From Paenibacillus uliginis N3/975 (lineage in GTDB: Bacteria; Bacillota; Bacilli; Paenibacillales; Paenibacillaceae), in contig NZ_LT840184.1 of assembly GCF_900177425.1 (NCBI RefSeq), positions 2,752,010 through 2,816,009 on the forward strand: a stretch of 64,000 nucleotides of DNA, in the 5' to 3' direction. The notes under the pieces are model-generated. The model searched no databases. It saw only the letters and a list, made by a program, of their open reading frames with translations, and was not told where the DNA came from. The position numbers and the translations under genes are program-made. Below, piece by piece: positions 24,497-33,623 of this stretch; position 1 is the stretch's first letter; each line of letters starts with the position of its first letter.

Positions 24497-26611
24497 ATGC
24501 GAATGGTAATGACAGTGGGCAAGAAAACAGCTAGGAAACGAACTTCAATCGCCGCGTTAACCCTCGTGTTAACCATGTTAGCTCCCATATCTGCAATGGC
24601 CGCACCGGCTAGCAGCAGTAGTGATCTTACTTTTGATGCGACGAAAAAAATAGTTGCTGAGAAAGCCAAGTTACTCACCGAAAAGTACGGCACGACAAGT
24701 CTGCAATATGCGCTTATCGATCATGGTGAGATCACCATCTCAGGACATGCTGGCAAAAACGACCTGAAGAATGAAGTTCCCCTTACTTCACATACGATAT
24801 ATGGCATAGGTTCAACGAGCAAAATGGTGCTCGCAGCATCTGTTATGAAGCTAGTGGACGACGGTAAGGTAGATTTAGATATGCCCGTTGTGAAGTATAT
24901 CCCTGATTTTAAGATGAAAGACAACCGTTACACACAGATTACTCCGCGCATGCTGCTGAACCATTCTTCCGGTCTTCTCGGAACCTCAGGTAGTAATGCA
25001 GCATTGTATGGGGATCATGATACTTATGCACATGATACGTTCTTAGAGCAATTGGCAACGCAAAGCTTAAAGGCCGATCCAGGAGCGTTCTCGGTCTATT
25101 GTAACGATGGTTTTACGCTAGCGGAGATTCTGGTAGAGAGAGTTAGCGGCATGGGCTTTACGGCATTTATACACAAATATTTTACAGAGCCACTGGACAT
25201 GACCCATACCGCTACACCACAGGACTTGATCGATCCAGCGAAAATGGCCGGGATCTATTCCCCTCTGTATGAGGGTCAACTTCCGCAGGAGAATATTAAC
25301 ATCATTGCCTCTGGAGGTATTTACTCCACAGCGGAAGATCTCGCCAAATTCTCGCAAATCTTCACAGAACAGGTCGATGGCATTCTTTCGAAGAAGTCGG
25401 TAGAGGCGATGGCACAAGAAGAGTATAAACGAGGCATGTGGCCAGAGGATAGCGATACGTCTCTTTCATATGGGTTAGGGTGGGATAGCGTGAGCTTGTT
25501 CCCATTTAACGAATATGGTATCAAAGCGCTTACGAAGGGTGGAGACACGCCATCGTACCATTCATCATTCGTGGTGCTCCCGGAATACAACATGGCTGCA
25601 GCCGTTACCTCTTCAGGCGGTTCAAGCGCAACAGATCAATTCATTGCGAGTGAACTGTTGCTCAGCGCACTTGAGGAGAAGAATATGATTCAAGAACGGA
25701 AACCGGAGAAATCGTTTGGCGTGCCTATCAAGGCAGATATGCCGAAGGAAATGTCCCGGCATGCAGGTATGTATAGTGGTAGTTCAGGTAAGTTAATGAA
25801 GGTAGAACTGAATGCTGCCGAACAATTGTCGATATCCACGCTTACGGCTCCGGGCAGTCCTGACCAAACGTATACGTATACATCGGATGGTTCTTTTGTG
25901 AACGATGAAGGCACCATAAAGTTGAAATTTGTTGTAGAGAAAAATGGACGCACCTATCTGTGGTCCCGCTCCTATTTATCCTTACCGGGACTTGGACAAT
26001 TAGCTTTCTCAGAATATACTGCAGAGAAGATTGAAGCGAACGAATTACCCCAGGATATTATCGCCTCATGGGAAAAACGCGAAGGTAAAAAGTATTATCT
26101 CATGAGTGAGAAATATACATCAACGGCCTATCTCAATTCTTCAGTTATCATTCCTTTTCATACCTTGAAAGAGGTTCCTGGGTATTATTTGAATAATAAG
26201 ATGATTGCTGCAGACAAAGCAGTCAATGGGCTGCAAATCCCTGGCATGGCTGGTCGTGACACGATGGAAATCAATATCTTTACGAAGAACGGAATCGAAT
26301 ATTTTACAGCCGTAGGTAATGTATACGCGAGTGAGGAGCTTGTCAAACCGCTCTATTCGGGTAAAGGTTCTTCGACTACGATCGACGCGGACGGCTATGC
26401 CAAATGGTACTCCGTGCCTGCGGCAGCCAAAGGAAAGGTCATGACGGTTAAAATGCCTTCAAATGGCGCCTTTGCTGTCTATAATCAAGCGGGTACTTGC
26501 ATCAACCACACCGTGGTTAGCGGTAAGAATCAGGTCGTACTACCGGAGAACGGCAGCATTGTATTTGCAGGTGAGGTCGGTTCGAAGTTTGTCATTTCAT
26601 TGAAAAAGTAA
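24497..26611 (+). CDS. Secreted serine hydrolase, class C beta-lactamase fold
   Basis: A 704-residue exported protein with a signal peptide (basic start, hydrophobic stretch, AMAAPA cleavage region near residue 36). The beta-lactamase/DD-peptidase domain has the SxxK motif in GIGSTSKMVLAASV, the YxN-type motif in SVYCNDGFTLAEIL and a KGGDTPSYHSS segment in the third-motif position. After about residue 400 comes a long beta-rich region of unknown role. Such proteins act as D-aminopeptidases, esterases or penicillin-binding-like enzymes. With its GTTCAT-type promoter it joins the presumed regulon of the upstream two-component system. Confidence 0.85.
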   Translation: MRMVMTVGKKTARKRTSIAALTLVLTMLAPISAMAAPASSSSDLTFDATKKIVAEKAKLLTEKYGTTSLQYALIDHGEITISGHAGKNDLKNEVPLTSHTIYGIGSTSKMVLAASVMKLVDDGKVDLDMPVVKYIPDFKMKDNRYTQITPRMLLNHSSGLLGTSGSNAALYGDHDTYAHDTFLEQLATQSLKADPGAFSVYCNDGFTLAEILVERVSGMGFTAFIHKYFTEPLDMTHTATPQDLIDPAKMAGIYSPLYEGQLPQENINIIASGGIYSTAEDLAKFSQIFTEQVDGILSKKSVEAMAQEEYKRGMWPEDSDTSLSYGLGWDSVSLFPFNEYGIKALTKGGDTPSYHSSFVVLPEYNMAAAVTSSGGSSATDQFIASELLLSALEEKNMIQERKPEKSFGVPIKADMPKEMSRHAGMYSGSSGKLMKVELNAAEQLSISTLTAPGSPDQTYTYTSDGSFVNDEGTIKLKFVVEKNGRTYLWSRSYLSLPGLGQLAFSEYTAEKIEANELPQDIIASWEKREGKKYYLMSEKYTSTAYLNSSVIIPFHTLKEVPGYYLNNKMIAADKAVNGLQIPGMAGRDTMEINIFTKNGIEYFTAVGNVYASEELVKPLYSGKGSSTTIDADGYAKWYSVPAAAKGKVMTVKMPSNGAFAVYNQAGTCINHTVVSGKNQVVLPENGSIVFAGEVGSKFVISLKK

Positions 26612-26640
26612 ATACGGACTAAGAACCTCCACGCATAAGA

Positions 26641-26667
26641 AGTCGCGAAAATCGCGGCTTTTTTTGT
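26641..26667 (+). terminator. Terminator after the serine hydrolase
   Basis: AGTCGCGA, short loop, TCGCGGCT and a run of seven T residues. Confidence 0.8.
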
Positions 26668-26953
26668 TTTATCGATATTCAAACAACACGGAATTATCTG
26701 ATGCCCGTAGAACAGGCTGAATGAGAAAACCGGGAGGCATATCGATTATGGGCAGTCCGTCGATGATAAACTCGGGAGTCACCCTAGACAGTGCAGTTGT
26801 CGTGCTTGTTAGATGTGGGCACTCGGCTCTCTTAAGCGAAACTGGACTTAAGTCGGGGCTCCAATCTCATTCCCGGGCCCAATGTTTGAGTTTTTCAGGG
26901 GTGCTATACTGAACAGGACTTCGGAATTTGCAGCGGAGAGAGAAAAGGGGAAG
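26668..26953. other. Intergenic region before the DUF4097 gene
   Basis: No supported gene. A TATACT at 26905-26910 may be a -10 element, but no well-placed -35 is seen. An in-frame extension of the DUF4097 frame begins at 26882 without a ribosome site. Confidence 0.3.
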
Positions 26954-27940
26954 ATGGAAGGAATGAAGAACGCTATGCAGAAGAAAAAAGGTTTATTGAT
27001 CGTAGCGGTGGGTGTGCTGCTTCTGATCATTACGATGAACCCGATAAAAACCTTTTCGGGTATTAACTTCGGCTTTTCATTTGATACCAAAGAAATTAAC
27101 GGAGAGCAAACATTCGACGCCAATGATTTCCGTCACTTGAACCTTCGTACAGGTAGCAGCGATATACATGTCGTTCAAGGGAATGCGGATCAGATCAAGG
27201 TTCGCCTTCATGGAAAGGTAAGCCTCCAGATTGCGGAACAAGTGAAATTGAAGGCTGAACCTAACGGCGATACGTTGGTACTGGGGGTCGATATACCGCA
27301 AGGAATCGACTTGGGCGTACGGGTCATGAATATCGATTTGACGGTGGAACTACCCGAGAAGCAATGGTCATCGGCCGGGATTGAAAGCGGGAGCGGCGAT
27401 ATCGAGATCGCACAAATGCAGGGAGACTCGGTCAAAATCAAGGCAAGCAGCGGCGATGTCAACGTACAGCAGGTGAAGGCTGACGAGATAACGGTGCACA
27501 CTGGCAGCGGCGATATCAAGGCCGAGGAGATCGATGTTGAATCAATCGCGCTGGAGTCAGGCTCTGGCGATATATCGGCCGAACGCTATAAGGCTTCGAT
27601 GTTAAACTTTCAGAGCGGGAGCGGCGATGTCGAACTGAAAGACGGAGAGTCAGGCATACAAGGAAAGACGGGCTCCGGAAACATACGCCTGGATGCGGAC
27701 CAGCTCATACATGATGCCGAACTGCGATCCAGCAGCGGTCGTGTGACCGTCGATCTGGTTAAAGAGCCATCCTCGCTGAAAGTTGATTTCGAAGGGAGCT
27801 CCGGCAAGGGGGATATGCAGTGGGACGGAATGCGTTATGAGACTAACGACAAAGACAAGAACCAGTTGAAGGGAACATTCGGCAGTGGCGGCGTGGTGCT
27901 GAAGGTTCGCACAAGCTCTGGGGATTTCACGCTGAAATAA
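26954..27940 (+). CDS. DUF4097 family beta-strand repeat protein
   Basis: A 328-residue protein with one N-terminal membrane helix (about residues 13-30). The rest is a repetitive beta structure in which short units with SGSGDI, SSGDV, GSGDIKAE, SGSGDVEL and SSGRVTV recur every 18-22 residues, the DUF4097 (adhesin-like) signature. The repeats should stack as a right-handed solenoid outside the membrane. The start is uncertain: ATG 26954 has an AAAAGGGG site, while ATG 26963 and an upstream frame are alternatives. In many Firmicutes such genes follow a PadR regulator and a DUF1700 gene, which are absent here. Function is not established. Confidence 0.8.
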   Translation: MEGMKNAMQKKKGLLIVAVGVLLLIITMNPIKTFSGINFGFSFDTKEINGEQTFDANDFRHLNLRTGSSDIHVVQGNADQIKVRLHGKVSLQIAEQVKLKAEPNGDTLVLGVDIPQGIDLGVRVMNIDLTVELPEKQWSSAGIESGSGDIEIAQMQGDSVKIKASSGDVNVQQVKADEITVHTGSGDIKAEEIDVESIALESGSGDISAERYKASMLNFQSGSGDVELKDGESGIQGKTGSGNIRLDADQLIHDAELRSSSGRVTVDLVKEPSSLKVDFEGSSGKGDMQWDGMRYETNDKDKNQLKGTFGSGGVVLKVRTSSGDFTLK

Positions 27941-28273
27941 ATGAGATCACGATGGGTTTAAAAAATAGACGAGAAGGCATCCTTGACGGGGGTGTCTTCT
28001 TTGCTCGCTGGCAGAAATGTTTTGTTATCAGTCGATATCAAAACAGAAATTCCATGAATGGGAACCGGCAGCAGCCAGTATAATGGGGAAGATGATAAAA
28101 GGGCTATATGCCTTTTCTGACCTAATCCTTGGTGAATTGGACATGTGACTATGTTAAATATTATAGTTAGAAGAATGAAGTTAGCGAACATTAGTTGAAT
28201 ATTCGTAGTTGAATTTCTTCTCCTGAAGTGATTTTACATTTTAATAAAGGATACATAAGTTAGGAGGACACAT
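27941..28273. other. Intergenic region with a weak terminator-like hairpin
   Basis: An imperfect stem (GAAGGCATCC with GGGTGTCTTC, about 27971-27999) followed by TTTG may end the DUF4097 transcript. The remaining 270 bp are AT-rich towards the AI-2E gene and probably carry its promoter; I cannot single out one -10. Confidence 0.4.
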
Positions 28274-29428
28274 ATGGAGCAACCCCGCATTTGGCCGGAT
28301 CGCTTCAAGCGATTTTTTCTGAACAACAAGTTTGTACTTCTTTTGCTTATCCTGCTACTGGCGGGACTTAACGTATTGGTGCTGAGCAAAATTTCATTTG
28401 TTCTGCATCCGCTCGCAGTACTGATTAAGACGATCGTATTGCCGATCATACTATCCGGAATATTATATTACCTGCTTAATCCCCTTGTGGATATTATGGA
28501 AAAAAGGAAAATCAAGCGCGGATGGTCCATCCTGATCCTATATTTAGCTATTGCTGGTATTCTGACGGTGGTCGTGCTTGCGGTCATTCCGGTGCTTCGC
28601 AACCAGATTATGGGGTTGATTGACAATTTCCCGACATATAGTGAAAATGTTAAACTGCAATTTGAAGAACTTACGGGTAATCAGTTATTTAGTCAGCTCC
28701 AGGAAACTGTGAGCATTAACTCCCAAGATTGGTGGAGCACAGTTACCAAGAAAGCAACGGAAATTCTGAACCACACGTGGACCAGAGTGGGCGGATTCCT
28801 GGGTGCTTTTACCGAGATCGTGTTGTCGATTGTAACGGTTCCGTTCGTTCTGTTTTATATGCTGAAAGACGGCAAGAAGCTGCCGCAGAAGATTTTGTCT
28901 TTCCTGCCAACCAAAAGTCGTTCCGGCATATTGCATGTACTTCAAGATATTAATCACCAGATCAGTTCGTTTATCCGTGGACAGATTATCGTCAGCTTTT
29001 GTATTGGTATTCTGCTCTACATTGGTTACATGATCATTGGTCTGGATTATGCGCTTATTCTAGCCATAATTGCATCGTTTACCAATGTTGTACCTTATCT
29101 AGGGCCTGCGATTGCGATTACGCCAGCGCTGATTGTGGCTCTGGTCACATCTCCGGTAATGCTGCTGAAGATGGTGGCAGTCTGGACGATCGTACAGCTA
29201 ATAGAGGGTAAGTTCATCTCGCCACAGATCATGGGCAAAACGCTGAAGATTCACCCCATCACGATTATCTTTGTTATTCTGACATCAGGTAACCTCTTCG
29301 GTGTGGTTGGCATTCTGCTGGCCGTTCCTGGCTATGCGGTTCTTAAGGTTTGCGCATCCCATATTTTCCAATGGTTCAAAGACACTTCGGGACTATATGA
29401 TCCACCGCAAAATGATAGCCTTACTTAA
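28274..29428 (+). CDS. AI-2E family (UPF0118) transporter
   Basis: A 384-residue membrane protein of the AI-2E/PerM family. It has about seven to eight helices: a pair at residues 20-70, a third at 80-108, a long soluble region, then a C-terminal cluster with PFVLFYMLKDG, ISSFIRGQIIVSFCIGILL, NVVPYLGPAIAITPALIVA and IEGKFISPQIMGKTLKIHPI. The last motif is diagnostic. Members include Na+(Li+)/H+ antiporters and presumed autoinducer exporters, so the exact substrate is open. A good GGAGG site precedes the ATG. A terminator-like stem follows at 29431-29475. Confidence 0.9.
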   Translation: MEQPRIWPDRFKRFFLNNKFVLLLLILLLAGLNVLVLSKISFVLHPLAVLIKTIVLPIILSGILYYLLNPLVDIMEKRKIKRGWSILILYLAIAGILTVVVLAVIPVLRNQIMGLIDNFPTYSENVKLQFEELTGNQLFSQLQETVSINSQDWWSTVTKKATEILNHTWTRVGGFLGAFTEIVLSIVTVPFVLFYMLKDGKKLPQKILSFLPTKSRSGILHVLQDINHQISSFIRGQIIVSFCIGILLYIGYMIIGLDYALILAIIASFTNVVPYLGPAIAITPALIVALVTSPVMLLKMVAVWTIVQLIEGKFISPQIMGKTLKIHPITIIFVILTSGNLFGVVGILLAVPGYAVLKVCASHIFQWFKDTSGLYDPPQNDSLT

Positions 29429-29430
29429 AC

Positions 29431-29476
29431 AGAACTCCTGTCCATCGGCGATCGGCCGAAAGGCGGGAGTTTTCTG
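29431..29476 (+). terminator. Terminator-like stem after the AI-2E gene
   Basis: AACTCC near 29432 pairs with GGGAGTT near 29465, with inner CGGCGATCGGCCG pairing, followed by TTTCT. Confidence 0.5.
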
Positions 29477-29620
29477 CATAACATAAACCCACTAACTCAT
29501 TGTGCCATGCAGGAGAAGGTTGGTGATGGTGATTACCAAAAGTCATAATAAGAATAAATTGATCTTCATAGCCGATTTGAGGATTGTCTAACAGATATCA
29601 ATTGGGATTAAATGTTAATA

Positions 29621-29649
29621 TTATACATTCATTCCGTGTTCGCTATAAT
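29621..29649 (+). promoter_or_regulatory. Probable promoter of the FAD oxidoreductase gene
   Basis: TATAAT at 29644-29649, with TTATAC 17 bp upstream as a weak -35. The ATG lies 32 bp downstream. Confidence 0.4.
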
Positions 29650-29680
29650 GGAATCAGTGATTTAGGAAAGGGATGTAATC

Positions 29681-30808
29681 ATGAAGAAAGTCATCGTAAT
29701 TGGATCAGGAATTCTTGGAGCATCGACAGCATACCAGTTAGCAAAAATGGGTGCAGATGTCCTTATTGTAGATCGCAAAGATAAAGGACAGGCTACGGAT
29801 GCCGCTGCTGGCATTATCTGCCCCTGGCTATCACAAAGGCGTAATCAGGCTTGGTACCAACTGGCAAAGGCCGGCGCACGATTTTATCCTGGGTTGATTA
29901 AAGAACTCAAAAGCGAGGGCGAAACGGAAACAGGCTATGCTCAAGTTGGTGCTCTTAGTATTCATGATGATTGGGAGAAAATAAAAAAGATGGTGGAGCG
30001 GGCACAACTACGAAAAGTGGATGCACCAGAAATCGGTGAAATTACCCAGCTTAATGAAAAAGAAACCCATGAGCGGTTTCCTCTGTTAGGAGAAGTTTAT
30101 CATTCTGTTCATATTAGCGGTGCCGCAAGGGTAGATGGCCGTGCGCTGCGCGATGCGTTGGTCCGATCAGCACAAAGAAACGGGGCTGTGCTTATACATG
30201 GGGATGCCAGGCTTCAATATGAGTCGAACCGTGTAACAGGAGTAACTGTCGGTGCAAAAAACTTCTCGTCTGACGTAGTTGTTGTTTGTGCAGGCGCATG
30301 GGCCAATCAACTGCTGCAGCCTTTAGGCATTCACTTTATGGTTAGTTTTCAAAAAGCACAAATCATGCATTTACAAGTTCCAGATAGACAAGACACAGGG
30401 ATTTGGCCTGTAGTCATTCCGCCGACTGATCAATATCTACTCTCTTTTGATAATCAGAAGATCGTTATAGGGGCGACTCACGAAAATGAAATTAAAGGCT
30501 ACGATACAAGAATAACAGCCGGAGGAATACAGGAAATTCTGAACAAGGGGCTAGAGTTGGCACCTGATTTAGCAAATAGCACTTTTCAGGAGGTAAGAGT
30601 TGGTTTTCGCCCTTTTACACCCGGTTTTCTTCCCGTGATCGGGGCTGTTCCTGGCTGGGATGGTCTTATAACGGCAAACGGACTTGGAGCGTCCGGATTG
30701 ACGATGGGCCCCTATATTGGAAGCCAGCTTGCAAAGATGGCACTAGGAATGGCTCTGGATATCGATCTAAATGATTATGATATTCGAAAAGCTATGGATG
30801 AAAGTTGA
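29681..30808 (+). CDS. FAD-dependent D-amino-acid/glycine oxidase-like protein
   Basis: A 375-residue oxidoreductase of the DAO family. The N-terminal Rossmann motif is VIGSGILGASTAYQLAKMGADVLIVDR, followed by AAAGIICPWLS, where flavin contacts are expected. The C-terminal RVGFRPFTPGFLPVIGAVPGWDGLITANGLGASGLTMGP is the closing FAD-binding region common to DadA, ThiO and glycine oxidases. It oxidises an amine or imino acid, but the substrate is undefined. AAAGGGATG precedes the ATG. It is a single-gene unit bounded by two terminators downstream. Confidence 0.85.
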   Translation: MKKVIVIGSGILGASTAYQLAKMGADVLIVDRKDKGQATDAAAGIICPWLSQRRNQAWYQLAKAGARFYPGLIKELKSEGETETGYAQVGALSIHDDWEKIKKMVERAQLRKVDAPEIGEITQLNEKETHERFPLLGEVYHSVHISGAARVDGRALRDALVRSAQRNGAVLIHGDARLQYESNRVTGVTVGAKNFSSDVVVVCAGAWANQLLQPLGIHFMVSFQKAQIMHLQVPDRQDTGIWPVVIPPTDQYLLSFDNQKIVIGATHENEIKGYDTRITAGGIQEILNKGLELAPDLANSTFQEVRVGFRPFTPGFLPVIGAVPGWDGLITANGLGASGLTMGPYIGSQLAKMALGMALDIDLNDYDIRKAMDES

Positions 30809-30810
30809 TT

Positions 30811-30852
30811 AAAGCTATGGGAAGAATCAGTAACAGCTACTCATAGCTTTTT
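30811..30852 (+). terminator. Terminator after the FAD oxidoreductase gene
   Basis: AAAGCTATG pairs with CATAGCTTT around a long loop and a T run follows. Confidence 0.6.
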
Positions 30853-30892
30853 GAATTTCAAGGATAAATAGGAAATAAAAAAAGAAATCCAA

Positions 30893-30924
30893 AAAAAAGC
30901 AGAAGTGATCTTCTGCTTTTTTGT
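30893..30924. terminator. Second, near-symmetrical terminator
   Basis: AAAAAAGCAGAA, loop GTGATC, TTCTGCTTTTTT. With A and T runs on either side it can work on both strands. Confidence 0.75.
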
Positions 30925-31287
30925 TTATATCATTTTAGAAAATCAGGCCTCAATCTAGTGATGAAGTGCAGATGAATTCAAAAGGTAGCAGCAAGACCAA
31001 GAGGAGTGTAACCGCTTTAAAAGTGGAATCTTGCGAATTTCGGTACATAGTAGCGTGACCAGTATTTAGTAGGCTAGGCCGATAGCTGGAGATGACGAAA
31101 AATATCGAGAAAAGGTTTCTTCTCTAGGGCTTGTGGGTAACCATTAAACGACGATTTACCCGGTATATAGGTCTATTGTTGCGCTTCAGGAGGGGGTAAT
31201 TTTCTCGAAAATAGGGATAAGTTCCCATCATTTCGACATTTTTTCATAAAAATTGTAAATTCACATATTCCATATTTAGGGGTTGTC
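30925..31287. other. Long leader ahead of the pilus operon
   Basis: About 360 bp without a supported gene. Several short complementary segments occur (for example CGAAAAATATCGAG... and GGTTTCTTCTC), and a purine-rich AGGAGGGGG at about 31190 stands without a start codon nearby. No riboswitch class, including the c-di-GMP classes often found before pilus genes, is convincingly present by eye. Confidence 0.35.
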
Positions 31288-31296
31288 TGCTACAAT
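31288..31296 (+). promoter_or_regulatory. Extended -10 promoter of the type IV pilus operon
   Basis: TGCTACAAT is an extended -10 (TGn plus TACAAT), 55 bp before the first pilin start. The -35 is weak, as is usual for extended -10 promoters. Confidence 0.5.
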
Positions 31297-31350
31297 TGCG
31301 AAGAAATTGGAGAATATTGTATGGATTAGATGTTGAAATGAGGGTGAACG

Positions 31351-32478
31351 ATGATTAAGAACGAACGGGGATTTGCTCTCCCGATGGTACTCATCTTAGT
31401 AACAGCTTTATCCATATTAGGAATGACCCTTCTTGGAGTTAGCGTAAGCCAAGCTGCCCGAACCGTTCATCAGGAGAAAAAAGAGCAAGCGTTCTACATT
31501 GCGAAGTCTGGTGCAGATGCGATCGCGTCGTATATTATCGAGAATTATAATCCAACCACACTACTTGAGAACTATAATCCAGCCACACTAACATCAACAG
31601 CTATATCCACTCTAAATAACGACTATTTAAATCAAGATATTCATCTTGGACAAGGTACTTTTCACGCACAAGTGACAACGGGTGCTCCTCTCAATCCATA
31701 CACCATCTTCGTGAAATCAATTGCCACAGTAGGGAACGTTACAAATCAAGCCACATTGACCTTAGAACCCGATGCACCAATTGTTCCTATGAATCATGCG
31801 ATTTTTGCCTCAGAAAATATTGATACCAGCACTTCGGATACAGAAATAAATAATGGTGGTAGTGTTGTTGCTGGTGGTGTGATCCAAGGATCCGATAAGA
31901 TAAGCTTTCAGAATGGAGGTGGTCCTCCACAATCGGGTTATCCTGCAGAAAACTTTCCGCCGGTTATCCCTTTTCCAGATACAAGTTCGTGGGGCGATCC
32001 AGTAGCAATTGGCGCAGACGCAACGATTAGTAAAAGTGGAAGATACGATGATCCTACAGGAGTTATAAGATTTTTCATCAATATAACAAACGATAAAGAC
32101 CTCTATATTGTTTTTAATCATTTTAAACCGACTACAGCCGAAATCCACATTTCAGGTGCTGGCAATGGAATCATTAATATTTACGCGAACAGTATAGATA
32201 TAGCTTCTTCCTTTACGATCTATAATACATCCAATAAAAAAGTAATTCTTTATGTAAAAGATTCCATTAAATTTGTCGGATCATTTAATCTGCACGGTGT
32301 TCTTCTGTATGCTCCAGAAGCCAATTATACTGCGACAAGTGGATCTACGAGTATTACAGGTGCAATGGTAACGAAGAATCTTAGTTTAGATGGTAATACA
32401 GTAGTCAACTATGACGCTAATATCGCAAACCTCATTGCAGGAACACGTAAATTCAAGAAAGTGAAATGGAGTAACTAG
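31351..32478 (+). CDS. PilX-like minor pilin/pilus assembly protein
   Basis: A 375-residue protein with a short leader ending RG and a class III-like hydrophobic start, FALPMVLILVTALSILGMTLLGV. The glutamate at position +5 of true pilins is proline here, as in PilX- and GspK-like proteins. The remainder is a large beta-rich ectodomain with repeated Asn/Thr/Ser-rich strands (ENIDTSTSD, TISKSGRYDDPTG, FTIYNTSNKKVILYV), similar to the DUF7305 type of pilus-associated proteins. A tandem repeat of the NYNPxTLLEN type lies near residues 66-80. It is the first gene of the pilus operon and lies 2 bp before the next minor pilin. It probably primes or tips the pilus. Confidence 0.8.
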   Translation: MIKNERGFALPMVLILVTALSILGMTLLGVSVSQAARTVHQEKKEQAFYIAKSGADAIASYIIENYNPTTLLENYNPATLTSTAISTLNNDYLNQDIHLGQGTFHAQVTTGAPLNPYTIFVKSIATVGNVTNQATLTLEPDAPIVPMNHAIFASENIDTSTSDTEINNGGSVVAGGVIQGSDKISFQNGGGPPQSGYPAENFPPVIPFPDTSSWGDPVAIGADATISKSGRYDDPTGVIRFFINITNDKDLYIVFNHFKPTTAEIHISGAGNGIINIYANSIDIASSFTIYNTSNKKVILYVKDSIKFVGSFNLHGVLLYAPEANYTATSGSTSITGAMVTKNLSLDGNTVVNYDANIANLIAGTRKFKKVKWSN

Positions 32479-32480
32479 CC

Positions 32481-32960
32481 ATGTATAGGGGGGGGGATCG
32501 ATTGAATGCATTAAGACAAAATAAGGGGTTTACGCTGATTGAAGTCTTAATCTCTTTTGTATTGCTCGCCATTTTGGCAACGGTTACATTAAGTCTTTTC
32601 TCGCAAGGTTTTCAGTCCATTACGAAATTTGGGAACCGGAGCGAATCGATGCATCTGACCCGTAAGGATATTGAACAAGCAACGAGTGGAACCGATGGAA
32701 ATTTGACGATTAATAAGGTTTCTGGCGCTGGTGCTCCGATCACCATAAATGGTGAGACGGTGAATAAGCAAATAACGGGGGCCTCGGGAAGTAGTTTGGA
32801 TCTATTTATTGCAACCCCACCGCAGTGGGCGGCCACCGTTGATTATACGTTGAACGATCAGGTTAGATACAAGGGTAAGAATTACAAATGTTTAAGACCT
32901 CACACATCAAGTATTAGTAATGCGCCGGACATGGAGGGTTTTTATTGGACAGATATTTAG
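32481..32960 (+). CDS. PilV-like minor pilin with C-terminal chitin-binding-type module
   Basis: A 159-residue prepilin. The leader ends KG and the mature part begins FTLIEVLISFVLLAILATVTLSL, including Glu5. A short globular region follows. Residues about 110-159 (PPQWAATVDYTLNDQVRYKGKNYKC... HTS... W) match the aromatic pattern of CBM5/12 carbohydrate-binding modules, in which surface tryptophans and tyrosines bind chitin or related glycans. The start could be the ATG at 32481 or a TTG at 32502 beside a G-rich run; either leaves the same mature protein. Placement among other minor pilins suggests an adhesive tip subunit. Confidence 0.78.
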   Translation: MYRGGDRLNALRQNKGFTLIEVLISFVLLAILATVTLSLFSQGFQSITKFGNRSESMHLTRKDIEQATSGTDGNLTINKVSGAGAPITINGETVNKQITGASGSSLDLFIATPPQWAATVDYTLNDQVRYKGKNYKCLRPHTSSISNAPDMEGFYWTDI

Positions 32961-33021
32961 TAATAACGAACATGCTGTTCTTGTTAGTGTTAACGGAATC
33001 ATGTTCAGAATGGGGGCGAAA

Positions 33022-33582
33022 ATGCAGAGCTGGAAGCTGAATCAGAAAGGTCTAACCCTGTTTGAATTATTAGCATCGATTGTGTTATTGACGATTGTCG
33101 CATCTTTAGCTTTTTCCGCCTACAAGTTCGGTGTAAATGCATTTCAACGAGCCAATGAGAAAAGCGAGCTTCAAGACGAAGTACGGATTGCTTCGCATGT
33201 GATAACGTCGAAGACACGCTTCGCTAGTGAAGTTGAATTATTGAGTGATTGTCCAGCAACCTTCAAGCCAGGTTTCAACTATATCTGCATTAATCAGAAG
33301 AATGGGAGAAGTATTGAAGAGCATGTGTATGATACCGCTTCAGCTTCTCATGTGACACATAAGATCGTAACCGAAAACTTAAAGGATCCGATTACCTATA
33401 CTGTTGAATTTGGCAAGACAAGCTCTTCCATTCTCGCCTACAAAATCATAAGCAACAAGAATCAGCAGAGATTCGAAGTGAATTCCGAAGTATCCCTGCT
33501 CAACATAGAATTAAACAAAAAAACGATTACAACAGTGGGGACTTCATCATTTTTTGCCCTGGCCTACAAAGAAAGCGCTTAA
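33022..33582 (+). CDS. PilW/PilJ-like minor pilin
   Basis: A 186-residue prepilin with a ten-residue leader (MQSWKLNQKG) and mature start LTLFELLASIVLLTIVASLAFSAY, including Glu5. The globular part has a CPATFKPGFNYIC segment whose two cysteines may form a disulfide. I choose the ATG at 33022, which follows GGGGGCG at a suitable distance; ATGs at 33001 and 33010 are alternatives with longer leaders. It follows the CBM-bearing pilin and precedes PilB. Confidence 0.75.
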   Translation: MQSWKLNQKGLTLFELLASIVLLTIVASLAFSAYKFGVNAFQRANEKSELQDEVRIASHVITSKTRFASEVELLSDCPATFKPGFNYICINQKNGRSIEEHVYDTASASHVTHKIVTENLKDPITYTVEFGKTSSSILAYKIISNKNQQRFEVNSEVSLLNIELNKKTITTVGTSSFFALAYKESA

Positions 33583-33623
33583 ATTTTTTGGATCCCTATT
33601 AATTTGAAGGTAGGTGATAAAGG

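Noticed and set aside
30960..31280. c-di-GMP or other riboswitch before the pilus operon
   Set aside because: No recognisable aptamer core was found by eye; a covariance-model scan for c-di-GMP-I/II families would be decisive.
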